Assembly: GCA_964585305.1 (NCBI GenBank)
Contig: CAZPDM010000019.1
Span: 1 to 59,467 of the forward strand
Origin: CAZPDM01 sp964585305
GTDB lineage: Bacteria; Planctomycetota; Uabimicrobiia; Uabimicrobiales; JABWCH01
Length of the DNA stretch: 59,467 nt
Reading direction: 5' to 3'
In this document: one piece after another, positions 6,701 to 15,028 of the stretch
How positions within the stretch are numbered: position 1 is the stretch's first letter
How the letters are laid out: every line of letters starts with the position of its first letter
Program-made: the position numbers and the translations under genes
Notes under the pieces: model-generated
The model's input: the letters and a program-made list of their open reading frames with translations, nothing else
Databases searched by the model: none
Told to the model about the DNA's origin: nothing

Positions 6701-9700
6701 ATGGCCTTATTTGATAAATTTTTTGGAAAAAAAGATGATAGTATAGAAAGAGCTTGGCAACCATTAGCCCTTCCTACAGTAATTGAATCTTCGCGGCAAA
6801 TTCCTATTGGCCCATATACTTTAATGAAACATTTAGGAGACCTTCAACAAGTACGCCCACCATATAAAGCCCAAATTTGGCAAGGTTGCGATCAATCTGG
6901 AGAAGCATGTTCTATTGGAATTATAGAGCCTGGCGAAGATAAACAAAAATGGTTAAAAGAACGGCTAGGAAATATTGAAATAAAAGCAGAAGCAACTTAT
7001 AAAGTTCAAGGAGAGTTGCGAAAATTAGGAACTCAGTTAAGTGTACTAGTTTTTAATACGATTATAGCAGAACGTTATATTATAAAAAAATGTGTTGTTT
7101 CTGATCCGATGCAGGATACTTATGATGCCTGGGATACAAAACAGAATGTTCCTGTTTATTGCACCATACATATCCCTCCTAAATTGGCCAGTATTCCTGA
7201 AAAATTTATTAACCGTTTGGGCGATAAACCTAAAAAGCAAAAAATCCAACATCCCCAACTTTTGGAAATTTGGAATGAAGGCATGTGCAAGCCTTTTGGA
7301 ATGTTTGCAGCATATCGTTATAAATATCCCGGGCTTTATTATGTTATTACAAGACATATCCCCGGCGTAAGTTTTCAACATTTTGTAACACAATCCAAAC
7401 GTCGTGCCACAGCAGAACAAGTAGGATTTATTTTTGGCGAACTTGCTTCTGTGCTAGGTTATTTGCAGGAATCTGGCTTATATCATGGAAATATTCGGCC
7501 TCAAACATTGTGGATTGGAAGTCAAGGTGAAGAAGCTGGGCATTTATTCCTTAATGGATTTAGCGTTTTAAATCTTAACCAAGACCAACAAACTACAGCC
7601 TATTCTCTACTGCGTAATTCTGGCGAATACGGCTGCATAAGCTATATGTCTCCAGAACAAGCATCCGGCGCAACTTTTGATATGAGAAGCGATTTTTTCA
7701 GTTTGGGAATGATTATGTATATGATCCTATTTGGAAAAAGCCCATTTTCTACTACCGATGCACGGCAAGCCTTACGACAGTTATCCCAATGGTCATTTAA
7801 ATCTGCATCAGAAATTCCCAATAAATTTTGTTGGCTAGTTCCTTCTTTAGAAAAATTATTGCAACGTTTACCTCAAGATCGACAAATAAATTTGAGAGAA
7901 GAAATTCAGATAGTTGAACAAAAATATACTGAATGGAGCATGCAAGAGGCAGAAGAAATAGTTGCAAGTCCTTTAAAAGTAGAAGAAAAATCATTAGCAG
8001 AAGATGCTGCAACAATTGAGGAATCTCAAGAGCAAACTAAAGTTGCTGAAGAAGCTGCTGATGTAGATTTTTCTGAAACTGAAAATAAACAAAATCTTCC
8101 CGAAGAACAATCTGCAAAATCTTCTTTAGCAAATATAGATATAAACTCTGAATTTGAAGAATGGGAAGAAGTTGTAACGCCTCCCAAGCCAGCTGTAGAA
8201 GAACCTAATAAAAAGAGCTTTTTTGGTCGTTTATTTGGCTCATTATCACGAGGAAAAGTTGTTGCAAAACCAGAATCTGCTAAAAGTACAACAGAAAAGA
8301 AAGCTAGTACTTTAATAGTCGAAAAATCTGCCGATACAAAAGCAAGCAAAATAGATAAAGTTGAAGCAGCTGCATCTAAACCCAGTAAGTCAGAAGCAGT
8401 TTCTAAAGCCGAACCATCTATTAAAACTGAAGAGCCTGAATCGCCTGCAACTAAAGTTGATTCAAAAGCTAGCAAAGTTAAAAAAATGATTGATGAACCA
8501 GATAAAGAAATGGTTGTTGTTTCTCAAGAAGATGTGGCAGATGTTCTTTCCTCTGCCAATGAAAAATACGTTGATGAAGAAATTGAAGATTTAAGCGAAG
8601 AAGAATTGTTGGATTTAGCAGTTGGGAGAGGAAAATCTAAAACTGCAGAAGTAGCTCCAACAAAAGCAAAATCCGACGAAAGCAGCAAAGCTCAAGAAAA
8701 AGCTAAAGTTGAGCCAATTGAAAAAGCTCAAGAAAAAGCTAAAGTTGAACACATCGAAAAAACTCAAGTTAAAGCTGAATCAACCGAAAAAATTAAAGAC
8801 AAAGCCAAAGCTGAATCAACCGAAAAAGCTCAAGAAGTAAGTATAAAAAAACAAGAAAAATTTAAGCCAGAAGCTAGTCAACCCGTTGAAAAATCTCAAT
8901 CTGCATCTGCCGCAAATTGGGAAGAAGGATGGGAAGAATGGCAAGAAGCAAAACCAGAAAAAGCCGAAAGTGGTAAAAAAGCTGAGAAATCTGACAAAGC
9001 TGAGAAATCTGACAAAGCTGAGAAATCTGACAAAGCTGAGAAATCTGACAAAACTGAGAAATCTGACAAAGCTAGCAAAACAAAGGATATTCCAAAAGAA
9101 AAGTCTTCTTCTGAATCAAATGAGAATTTGGAAGTTGAAGAAGAACTTGATTTAGAACCAGAAGATATTTCAGCAATTTCTAAAGCCAAACTCATGCCAG
9201 TTCCAGTTCCTTCTAAATCTATGGCAGAACTTCAAGAACAGATAAAATCTGTTCAACCAATTAAATACGAAAGTGAAACAAAGCCTTCAAATTTAGAAAT
9301 TGAAACAACAGAAAAAACTGATAAACAAGCAGTAGAACAATCAGAAAAAGCTGATAAAAAATCCGAAAAAGTTCCTACAGATAAACCAGAAAAAACTGAT
9401 AAAAAAAGCATTGATAACCCAATAACTGATAAAAAATCTTCTGTTGAAAAAGAAATTCTTCCTGAAGAAAGAAAACATGCTACTTTACTCAAACCTCCTA
9501 TTCCTATGCCAGTTGAACCTGTTAAAGTAACGCCTGTAAACATAGAACCTGTCAAAATCACTCCTATAACAATAGAACCTGTCAAAATGAAAGGGAATGA
9601 ACTTCCTGCTCATGATAAAATAGTTTGTGCTCCAACAGAAACTATTGATAGTCCTAATGTTGTTATTGCTCAAAAAATGGAAAGAGACATTCGCAAAAAA

Positions 9701-9937
9701 GATTCTGATTCCAAAGAGAAAAATTCTAACTCTCAAGAACCATTAGAAAAAGAATCTCTTTTAAATTCTCCTTCTGATGCTGTTTGGGAAAAAGAATTTG
9801 AAATGGTCAACAATCTTCAACAATGGGAAGAAGAAGAAGAGGAAGAAGATATTATCATTGCTGACGGTAGCGTACAAAAAAGCTCTCAGATATCTCCCAA
9901 AAAAAACCCACCCAAATACCCACCAAAGAAAAAATAA
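6701..9937 (+). CDS. Degenerate Ser/Thr kinase-like protein (pseudokinase) with long charged tail
   Basis: The product is 1078 aa. Residues about 125-410 follow the Hanks kinase fold but have lost the catalytic set: no glycine loop, no VAIK lysine (VYCTIHIPP instead), HGNIRP at 262-267 in place of HRDxKP, and LNGF at 284-287 where DFG should be. The activation-segment end (YMSPEQASG) and the F-helix region (MRSDFFSLGMIMYMILFGKSPF) are well kept. The last 650 residues are low-complexity Lys/Glu/Ser/Ala, with five AEKSDK-type hexads and scattered Trp-Glu motifs (FEEWEEV, WEEGWEEWQE, LQQWEEEEEEE). It ends in KYPPKKK. It has no signal or membrane helix. AGGAG precedes the ATG, and the gene is probably co-transcribed with pilD. 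A scaffold role is inference. Confidence 0.85.
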   Translation: MALFDKFFGKKDDSIERAWQPLALPTVIESSRQIPIGPYTLMKHLGDLQQVRPPYKAQIWQGCDQSGEACSIGIIEPGEDKQKWLKERLGNIEIKAEATYKVQGELRKLGTQLSVLVFNTIIAERYIIKKCVVSDPMQDTYDAWDTKQNVPVYCTIHIPPKLASIPEKFINRLGDKPKKQKIQHPQLLEIWNEGMCKPFGMFAAYRYKYPGLYYVITRHIPGVSFQHFVTQSKRRATAEQVGFIFGELASVLGYLQESGLYHGNIRPQTLWIGSQGEEAGHLFLNGFSVLNLNQDQQTTAYSLLRNSGEYGCISYMSPEQASGATFDMRSDFFSLGMIMYMILFGKSPFSTTDARQALRQLSQWSFKSASEIPNKFCWLVPSLEKLLQRLPQDRQINLREEIQIVEQKYTEWSMQEAEEIVASPLKVEEKSLAEDAATIEESQEQTKVAEEAADVDFSETENKQNLPEEQSAKSSLANIDINSEFEEWEEVVTPPKPAVEEPNKKSFFGRLFGSLSRGKVVAKPESAKSTTEKKASTLIVEKSADTKASKIDKVEAAASKPSKSEAVSKAEPSIKTEEPESPATKVDSKASKVKKMIDEPDKEMVVVSQEDVADVLSSANEKYVDEEIEDLSEEELLDLAVGRGKSKTAEVAPTKAKSDESSKAQEKAKVEPIEKAQEKAKVEHIEKTQVKAESTEKIKDKAKAESTEKAQEVSIKKQEKFKPEASQPVEKSQSASAANWEEGWEEWQEAKPEKAESGKKAEKSDKAEKSDKAEKSDKAEKSDKTEKSDKASKTKDIPKEKSSSESNENLEVEEELDLEPEDISAISKAKLMPVPVPSKSMAELQEQIKSVQPIKYESETKPSNLEIETTEKTDKQAVEQSEKADKKSEKVPTDKPEKTDKKSIDNPITDKKSSVEKEILPEERKHATLLKPPIPMPVEPVKVTPVNIEPVKITPITIEPVKMKGNELPAHDKIVCAPTETIDSPNVVIAQKMERDIRKKDSDSKEKNSNSQEPLEKESLLNSPSDAVWEKEFEMVNNLQQWEEEEEEEDIIIADGSVQKSSQISPKKNPPKYPPKKK
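8981..9070 (+). repeat. 18-bp tandem repeat, five units, in pseudokinase tail
   Basis: The unit GCTGAGAAATCTGACAAA is repeated five times with one substitution (ACT for GCT in the last unit), encoding (A/T)EKSDK hexads. The near identity suggests recent slippage and length variation. Confidence 0.9.
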
Positions 9938-9963
9938 GCTAATAGTAAAAGTCAATTAACAGA

Positions 9964-10156
9964 CAAAAGTTTTTGGACTAAAAAAACAACTGTAAGGAAT
10001 TGAACCCGCCGCTGCAAATTTTTTTTCATTAAAGCTCACAGTCTATAAACGGCGGGTTAATTTCTACCATGCACATCCGTGCATGGACAAGTTTACTTAG
10101 CTAAAGTTAGTACTGAGATAAGAATGTATAATAAATTCTTAATCCAAATATTTTTG
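9964..10156 (+). mobile_element. R2 element copy A (MITE-like, with terminal inverted repeats)
   Basis: The left end CAAAAGTTTTTGGACTAA (9964-9981) is the inverted complement of the right end TTAATCCAAATATTTTTG (10139-10156), apart from a few mismatches. Inside, AGGAATTGAACCCGCCG (from 9995) pairs with CGGCGGGTTAATTTCT (ending 10065). CCATGCAC (10067-10074) pairs with GTGCATGG (10079-10086). No transposase-like frame is present. Copies B and C are at 17112 and 53960. Confidence 0.7.
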
Positions 10157-10345
10157 ATAACTTACTTAGTTGAAAATTTTTCTAGAAAAGAATTTGCAAA
10201 GAAAAAAATTCCTAACAGTATATTTCATAAATAGTTAATTATTTTTTTTATAAAAAAAAAGTTGTCATTTATTTGCAATAGATTAAAAAAAAAATAATAA
10301 AATTAAAAAAAATGTTATTTTTTTAATTTTATTGCCTAAAAATGA
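10157..10345. other. Very AT-rich upstream region of rplU
   Basis: Runs of A and T dominate, and I see no coding frame. It separates R2 copy A from the rplU promoter. It may act as an UP-element-like or curved segment. Confidence 0.4.
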
Positions 10346-10373
10346 TTGACATTTTTTTGAAATTTGCTATAGT
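10346..10373 (+). promoter_or_regulatory. Predicted sigma70-type promoter of rplU-rpmA
   Basis: TTGACA (10346-10351), a 16-base spacer and TATAGT (10368-10373). The start codon is 102 bases downstream, leaving a leader of roughly 95 bases that could hold autoregulatory structure. Confidence 0.7.
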
Positions 10374-10474
10374 TTTGTAATTCCCCCACAAAACTCCCAT
10401 AAAATCTATAATTTAGTCATTGAAATTAGCAATCTGCTTTTCTAAGTGCGCATTTAGAAAGGATTTATAAGGTT

Positions 10475-10807
10475 ATGTACGCAATCATCCATGATGGCGG
10501 TAAGCAGTACAAAGTTATGCCAGGCGAATCTGTCGAGCTCGAATTTAAAATGATAGACATTGGTTCACCCGTCGAATTAGACAAAGTTGTTTTTTATAAC
10601 AACGAAAATGAAAAAGAAAACGAAAAAGAAATTCTCGTAGGCCAACCTTATTTAACAAATATTAAGGTTAAAGGTATTATTGAACAACAACACCTTGGGG
10701 ACAAGATTGATATTATGAAATGGCGAAAAAATGGTACTTCTCATACCATCAAAGGCCATCGCCAAATCTATACCCGAGTCCGCGTATGCCAAATTGTAAA
10801 GGAGTAG
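10475..10807 (+). CDS. rplU: 50S ribosomal protein L21
   Basis: The product is 110 aa. It starts MYAIIHDGGKQYKVMPGE and ends in the family signature with KGHRQIYTRVRV. It is a large-subunit protein that contacts 23S rRNA. A short Asn/Glu/Lys insertion (NNENEKENEKE, residues about 42-52) lengthens the loop between the first strands. The start has AAGG within 8 bases. It is followed 4 bases later by rpmA, the common L21-L27 pair. Confidence 0.96.
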   Translation: MYAIIHDGGKQYKVMPGESVELEFKMIDIGSPVELDKVVFYNNENEKENEKEILVGQPYLTNIKVKGIIEQQHLGDKIDIMKWRKNGTSHTIKGHRQIYTRVRVCQIVKE

Positions 10808-10811
10808 TCTA

Positions 10812-11090
10812 ATGGCTCACAAAAAAGGTACAGGCTCATGCCGCAACGGTCGCGATAGTAATCCTCAACATCGCGGAATTAAAAAATATGCTGGCCAATT
10901 TGTTACTGCCGGTACGATTATTTTGCGCCAATGTGGTACACATTTCCATCCAAATTTGAACGTGGGGTTAGGAAAAGATTACACAATCTTCAGTCTTTGC
11001 GATGGAATTGTTAAATTTGAATCACGCAAACGCGTAAGCGTTATACCAACTCCAGTATGCCAATGCTGCTGCGGATGCTCAAAAGAGTAG
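10812..11090 (+). CDS. rpmA: 50S ribosomal protein L27 with unusual Cys-rich C-terminus
   Basis: The product is 92 aa. The N-terminus MAHKKGTGSCRNGRDSN matches the L27 family, which reaches toward the peptidyl-transferase centre. The core (GTIILRQCGTHFHPN, VGLGKDYTIFSLCDG) is intact. There are eight cysteines: 10, 41, 63, 83, 85, 86, 87 and 89. Cys41 replaces the Arg usual in RQRGT, and the tail PVCQCCCGCSKE is not typical of L27. The reading frame is clean, and the downstream terminator fits the stop, so this is not an obvious frameshift. AAGGAG lies 7 bases before the ATG. Confidence 0.95.
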   Translation: MAHKKGTGSCRNGRDSNPQHRGIKKYAGQFVTAGTIILRQCGTHFHPNLNVGLGKDYTIFSLCDGIVKFESRKRVSVIPTPVCQCCCGCSKE

Positions 11091-11124
11091 CGCAAACAAC
11101 ACAATGGTTAACGCCAATAATAGT

Positions 11125-11160
11125 AAAATGCCAGGAAATTTTTTTCTGGCATTTTATTTT
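11125..11160 (+). terminator. Intrinsic terminator after rpmA
   Basis: AAAATGCCAG and CTGGCATTTT surround an AT loop and are followed by ATTTTT. Confidence 0.85.
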
Positions 11161-11221
11161 TAACAGACTAACTTTTTCTCTCTTATGAATGGATTTGGAA
11201 ATTTTAACAAAGGAGTTTTTT

Positions 11222-11464
11222 ATGTTTTTTTTGATGGTAAATCTAATTACATGGTTCAAAGAAATACCAGAACCCTGGCAATGCTATATTTATCAATATG
11301 GTATTGGAGGATTATTTTTTCTTTTTACTGCAATTGTTGCAATTCATGGGAAAACTGTTCGTTTAAATACTCATAGTGGAAGAGTAACTTTTTCTGTAGT
11401 TGTAGGTGGATTTTTGTTAGCAATGGCCGTACATGCTATTTGGATTTACTCATTATTAAAATAG
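11222..11464 (+). CDS. Small two-helix membrane protein upstream of symporter
   Basis: The product is 80 aa when started at ATG 11222, which has a strong AAAGGAG 6 bases upstream; longer in-frame starts lack this. Two hydrophobic segments are visible: GIGGLFFLFTAIVAIHG (about residues 27-44) and VTFSVVVGGFLLAMAVHAIW (about 55-75), joined by a basic loop (KTVRLNTHSGR). The gene ends 18 bases before the symporter start. It may be an accessory subunit, in the way that some SSS carriers have small membrane partners. That role is inferred from position only. Confidence 0.7.
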   Translation: MFFLMVNLITWFKEIPEPWQCYIYQYGIGGLFFLFTAIVAIHGKTVRLNTHSGRVTFSVVVGGFLLAMAVHAIWIYSLLK

Positions 11465-11482
11465 AAAAAAGGAGTGTCTCTA

Positions 11483-13333
11483 ATGTTGTTTCTATCAGAG
11501 TTGCCTAGAATCAATATACAAAATGCGGATTATGTTGTCCTTATTCTATATATGTTTGGAATTCTTGCTTGCGGTATGTTTTTTGGGCGCAATACAAAAT
11601 CTACCTCTGACTTTTTCTTTGGTGGGCAAAGATTTTCATGGTGGCTAATTGGCATGAGCTGCATTGCTACGTTGATTGGATCCTATAGCTTTATCAATTA
11701 TTCAGAACGTGGCTATATGAATGGTCTATCTTCTGCCATGAATTATACTATGGATTGGTTTGTCCTTCCTCTTTTCCTTTTGATTTGGCTACCTATTATT
11801 TACTACACTCGCGTAAATTCTATTCCAGAATATTTCAAACGCCGTTTTGATTCTAAAACTCGTGTTGCTGCTTTGGTAACAATTCTGGTTTATCTCATTG
11901 GCTATATTGGTATGAACCTTTATAGCATTGGAGTTGCTTTACGTGGTATGCTTGGATGGAATATTTATTTTTGTGCAGTTGTTGTTACTATTGTTTGTTT
12001 ATTATATATGTATCATGGCGGCCAAACTTCTGTTATTATGGCAGATCTTTTTCAATCCAGCATCCTCATTTTTGCAGGTATTCTCGTTTTTATCTTAGGG
12101 CTTAAAGCACTTGGCGGATTTGAAAATTTCTGGAATAATCTTCCATTAAGCCATAAATTGCCATTCTCTGGCTTTAATTCTCCGAAAGAATATCATACAG
12201 TTGGAATATTCTGGGATGATGCAATCACAGGAACAATTGCTTTTTATTGCATGAACCAGGGGATTCTGATGCGTTTTATGTCCGCACGCAGTGTTCGTGA
12301 AGGCTCTAAAGCCGTACTTATCGTCCTTGTAATCCTTATGCCATTGGCAGCAATCGCAGTATCTAGTGCTGGATGGATTGGTCAGGCTATGGTTAATAAT
12401 GGAATGCTCCAACCTAATTTTGAAGCGCGTCATATTTTTGTTGTTGTTACAAATGCTGTTTGTGTTCCAGGTGTTTTTGGTTTTGTTATGGCTGCTTTAA
12501 TTGCGGCTCTTCTCTCTACTCTTGATACTTATATCAATGCCTTTTCTGCAATTGCAGTAAATGATATATGGAAACCTTTTATTAAAAAAGATCAAAGCGA
12601 TCAATATTACTTAAAAATTGCTCGATATGTTGTAGTCTCTGCAAGTTTATTAGGTTTCTTAATGATCCCTTTCTATGATCGTTTTGAATCTGTAGCCCAA
12701 TCTTTTAGCCATTTTTGCTCAACAGTAACTCCACCTATGATTGTTGTTATTGTCATGGGTGCAATATGGAAACGATTTACTCCTGATGCAGCATTTTGGA
12801 CTTTGGTATTAGGTTTTATCATCAATGTTATATCATTATTTTTCCCTGCTATGATTACTCCTTTTGCTCATGGTGAAAGCCCAGCAGATGGCCATACTTA
12901 TATGCGAGCGTTCTTTGGTGTATTTGTTTCCGTTTTATTAGGTTTAATTATCAGTGCTTTTACAAAGCCAAAACCAAAAGAAGAGTTAGCTGGTTTAGTA
13001 GCTTCTACTGTACAAGACGCTATGAGACAATATAAAGGCGGCGAACCGGACGAAGAAAATGCTGGACGTATGGTTAAACACCTAACTTTGGAAGTTACTC
13101 ATGGAGATTCCCTTGTTCATATTTCTCAGGCGGAAATGGAATCTTTACATGCTAAAGAAGGCGATCTTGTTTTCGTTAGTGATAATCGTTCTTGGTTAGG
13201 CGGCTGGCGTTCTGTTCATGGACGACTTGGTACACCACATAGCAATAATAAAGTTGTGTCAATTAGCCAAGATCTATTTGATCGTGGAAATTTCATTAAA
13301 GAAAAGCCTGTTTTTATAGAAAAAATAATGTAA
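11483..13333 (+). CDS. Sodium:solute symporter (SSS/SLC5 family)
   Basis: The product is 616 aa with about 13 hydrophobic segments, including a family-like start (DYVVLILYMFGILACGMFFG...STSDFFFGGQRFSWWLIGMS). The core helices carry GSYSFINYSERGYMNG and ALIAALLSTLDTYINAFSAIAVNDIW, the Na+-site helix pattern of SSS proteins. A hydrophilic tail of about 110 residues follows the last helix. ATG 11483 is preferred over GTG 11474 because GGAG (11471-11474) sits 8 bases before it. The substrate cannot be told from sequence. The gene is probably co-transcribed with the small membrane protein upstream. Confidence 0.9.
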   Translation: MLFLSELPRINIQNADYVVLILYMFGILACGMFFGRNTKSTSDFFFGGQRFSWWLIGMSCIATLIGSYSFINYSERGYMNGLSSAMNYTMDWFVLPLFLLIWLPIIYYTRVNSIPEYFKRRFDSKTRVAALVTILVYLIGYIGMNLYSIGVALRGMLGWNIYFCAVVVTIVCLLYMYHGGQTSVIMADLFQSSILIFAGILVFILGLKALGGFENFWNNLPLSHKLPFSGFNSPKEYHTVGIFWDDAITGTIAFYCMNQGILMRFMSARSVREGSKAVLIVLVILMPLAAIAVSSAGWIGQAMVNNGMLQPNFEARHIFVVVTNAVCVPGVFGFVMAALIAALLSTLDTYINAFSAIAVNDIWKPFIKKDQSDQYYLKIARYVVVSASLLGFLMIPFYDRFESVAQSFSHFCSTVTPPMIVVIVMGAIWKRFTPDAAFWTLVLGFIINVISLFFPAMITPFAHGESPADGHTYMRAFFGVFVSVLLGLIISAFTKPKPKEELAGLVASTVQDAMRQYKGGEPDEENAGRMVKHLTLEVTHGDSLVHISQAEMESLHAKEGDLVFVSDNRSWLGGWRSVHGRLGTPHSNNKVVSISQDLFDRGNFIKEKPVFIEKIM

Positions 13334-13346
13334 TTTAGAGAGTATA

Positions 13347-13399
13347 GAAAAAATAATTGTTTCTTTTGCGTCATAACAAAAAAAACAATTATTTTTTTC
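13347..13399 (+). terminator. Terminator after symporter gene
   Basis: GAAAAAATAATTGTTT pairs with AAACAATTATTTTTTTC across a 20-base loop and ends in a T-run. It lies between the symporter stop and the next start. Confidence 0.6.
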
Positions 13400-13419
13400 T
13401 TTCGTCAACAGGTTCAATC

Positions 13420-14781
13420 ATGAATACGACAAAAAATATTCTTATTGTAGAAGATGATCAAAGTGCTAGAATTGCACTATCTCGTGCTTTAACAAAACCA
13501 GGTTTTACTATTTTTCAAGCCCCCAGCGGAGAAAAAGGAATTGAAATTATAGAAAAAGAAATAATCCATCTAACGTTTTGTGATATAAAACTCCCTGGTA
13601 TAGATGGCCTTGAAGTGCTTACAAAAATTAAGCAAATACAACCTGAAACAATTGTTGTAATGATGACGGCTTTTGGAAGCATTGAAAAAGCTGTAAAAGC
13701 AATTAAAATTGGTGCAATGGATTTTATAGAGAAGCCTCTTGATCTTGATATTATTAGACAAACAGTAGATAGTGCATTAAAACTACCAGATTATCTTAAA
13801 AATCGTGAATCACTGATAAATGAAATTGAAAAGAAAAAAAGTTTTGCAAGTATGATTGGAATTAGTCATGCCATGCAAGAAGTTTTTTCAACTATTATTA
13901 AAGTTGCTCCTGCACGTACAACAGTTTTAATTACAGGAGAAACTGGAACTGGAAAAGAGTTGGCTGCTCGTGCTATTCATCAATATAGCAATCGGGAAGG
14001 GGTATTTGTTCCTGTAAATTTTAGTGCGATGACAGATACTTTATTCGAAAGCGAACTTTTTGGCTATGTAAAAGGCGCGCATTCTACGGCATTTCAAAAT
14101 CGAAAAGGAAGACTTGAAGAGGCAAACAAAGGAACTTTATTTATAGACGAAGTGGGAGATATTCCCGAACATATTCAAGTTAAACTGCTGCGCTGTATTG
14201 AAACTAGAACCTTTGAAAGGTTAGGGGAAAATACGTCTCAAAAAGTAGATGTGCGTTTTGTTGCTGCAACAAACGTAAATTTAGAACAAGCTATTGCGGA
14301 AAAAAAATTTCGGGAAGACTTATATTATCGACTCAAAGTATTTAAAATTCATCTTCCCCCCTTAAGAGAACATCCGGAAGATATTCCTCTGTTAGCACAA
14401 CACTATGTTCAGCTTTTTAGTAAGGAAAACCAACGTTCTGTATGCCGTATTTCTAAAGAAGCAATGGATTTACTAGTTGGATATAATTGGCCAGGAAATA
14501 TTCGAGAGCTTGAAAATAAAATTGAACAAGCTATTATTCTAGCAGAAGGAGATATTCTGCTTCCTCAACATTTTTCTCCAGAAATTCAAAAAGCTAAAGT
14601 AGCAGATAATAGTGGAGATACAATTCAATTAAAAGTTGGGACATCATTGCGAGACGTTGAAAAAGAAATGATTTTACGTACTCTTAGTAAAGTAGGCGGA
14701 AATAAAACTAAGGCAGCAGAAATACTTGGCATTGGAACACGTACTTTATATAGAAAATTGGAAGAATATCAAATAGAATAA
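13420..14781 (+). CDS. NtrC-family response regulator (receiver, AAA+, Fis-type HTH)
   Basis: The product is 453 aa. The receiver has the acidic pair EDD (11-13), phospho-acceptor Asp55 (CDIKLPG) and Lys105 (EKPLD). The AAA+ domain has Walker A GETGTGKE (173-180), Walker B GTLFIDEVGD (Asp243) and a C-terminal Fis helix-turn-helix (GGNKTKAAEILGIGTRTLYRKL). The sigma54-contacting loop reads GAHSTA (219-224) instead of GAFTGA, so its ability to open sigma54 promoters is uncertain. No histidine kinase lies nearby. I start at ATG 13420, which gives the standard receiver N-terminus; its ribosome-binding site (AACAGG) is weak. Confidence 0.92.
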   Translation: MNTTKNILIVEDDQSARIALSRALTKPGFTIFQAPSGEKGIEIIEKEIIHLTFCDIKLPGIDGLEVLTKIKQIQPETIVVMMTAFGSIEKAVKAIKIGAMDFIEKPLDLDIIRQTVDSALKLPDYLKNRESLINEIEKKKSFASMIGISHAMQEVFSTIIKVAPARTTVLITGETGTGKELAARAIHQYSNREGVFVPVNFSAMTDTLFESELFGYVKGAHSTAFQNRKGRLEEANKGTLFIDEVGDIPEHIQVKLLRCIETRTFERLGENTSQKVDVRFVAATNVNLEQAIAEKKFREDLYYRLKVFKIHLPPLREHPEDIPLLAQHYVQLFSKENQRSVCRISKEAMDLLVGYNWPGNIRELENKIEQAIILAEGDILLPQHFSPEIQKAKVADNSGDTIQLKVGTSLRDVEKEMILRTLSKVGGNKTKAAEILGIGTRTLYRKLEEYQIE

Positions 14782-14804
14782 TAGAAATTTTTGTATCAGT
14801 ACAA

Positions 14805-14823
14805 AGGCACGCATGGCGTGCCT
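14805..14823. terminator. GC-rich stem-loop after response regulator gene
   Basis: AGGCACGC and GCGTGCCT form an 8-bp stem with loop ATG, without a strong U-run. Confidence 0.45.
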
Positions 14824-14928
14824 AATTTCTTGTATACTGAAAAATTATATCTCCATAATAATTTCTGGAAAATTTTTTAATAGAAATATAATTTATCGAA
14901 TTCTAAAATTTTTTGCTTGTTTTTTTCT

Positions 14929-15028
14929 NNNNNNNNNNNNNNNNNNNNNNNNNNNNNNNNNNNNNNNNNNNNNNNNNNNNNNNNNNNNNNNNNNNNNNNN
15001 NNNNNNNNNNNNNNNNNNNNNNNNNNNN
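14929..15028. other. Assembly gap (100 N)
   Basis: Exactly 100 undetermined bases, which is a conventional placeholder length. The start of the amidohydrolase gene is inside or left of it. The 105 bases before the gap are AT-rich and look non-coding. Confidence 0.95.

Noticed and set aside
8026..9736. Several antisense frames of 80-150 codons opposite the pseudokinase tail
   Set aside because: They are shadows of the low-complexity Lys/Glu/Ser coding strand (Ser/Leu/Phe-rich products), without ribosome-binding sites.
9485..9955. Plus- and minus-strand short frames at the end of the pseudokinase gene
   Set aside because: They overlap the coding tail, lack initiation signals and are low-complexity.
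14813..14928. Coding frame across the N gap from 14813 as the amidohydrolase N-terminus
   Set aside because: The left part is AT-rich with an Ile/Phe/Lys-random translation, overlaps a GC-rich hairpin, and the 100 N are a placeholder that cannot fix the frame.
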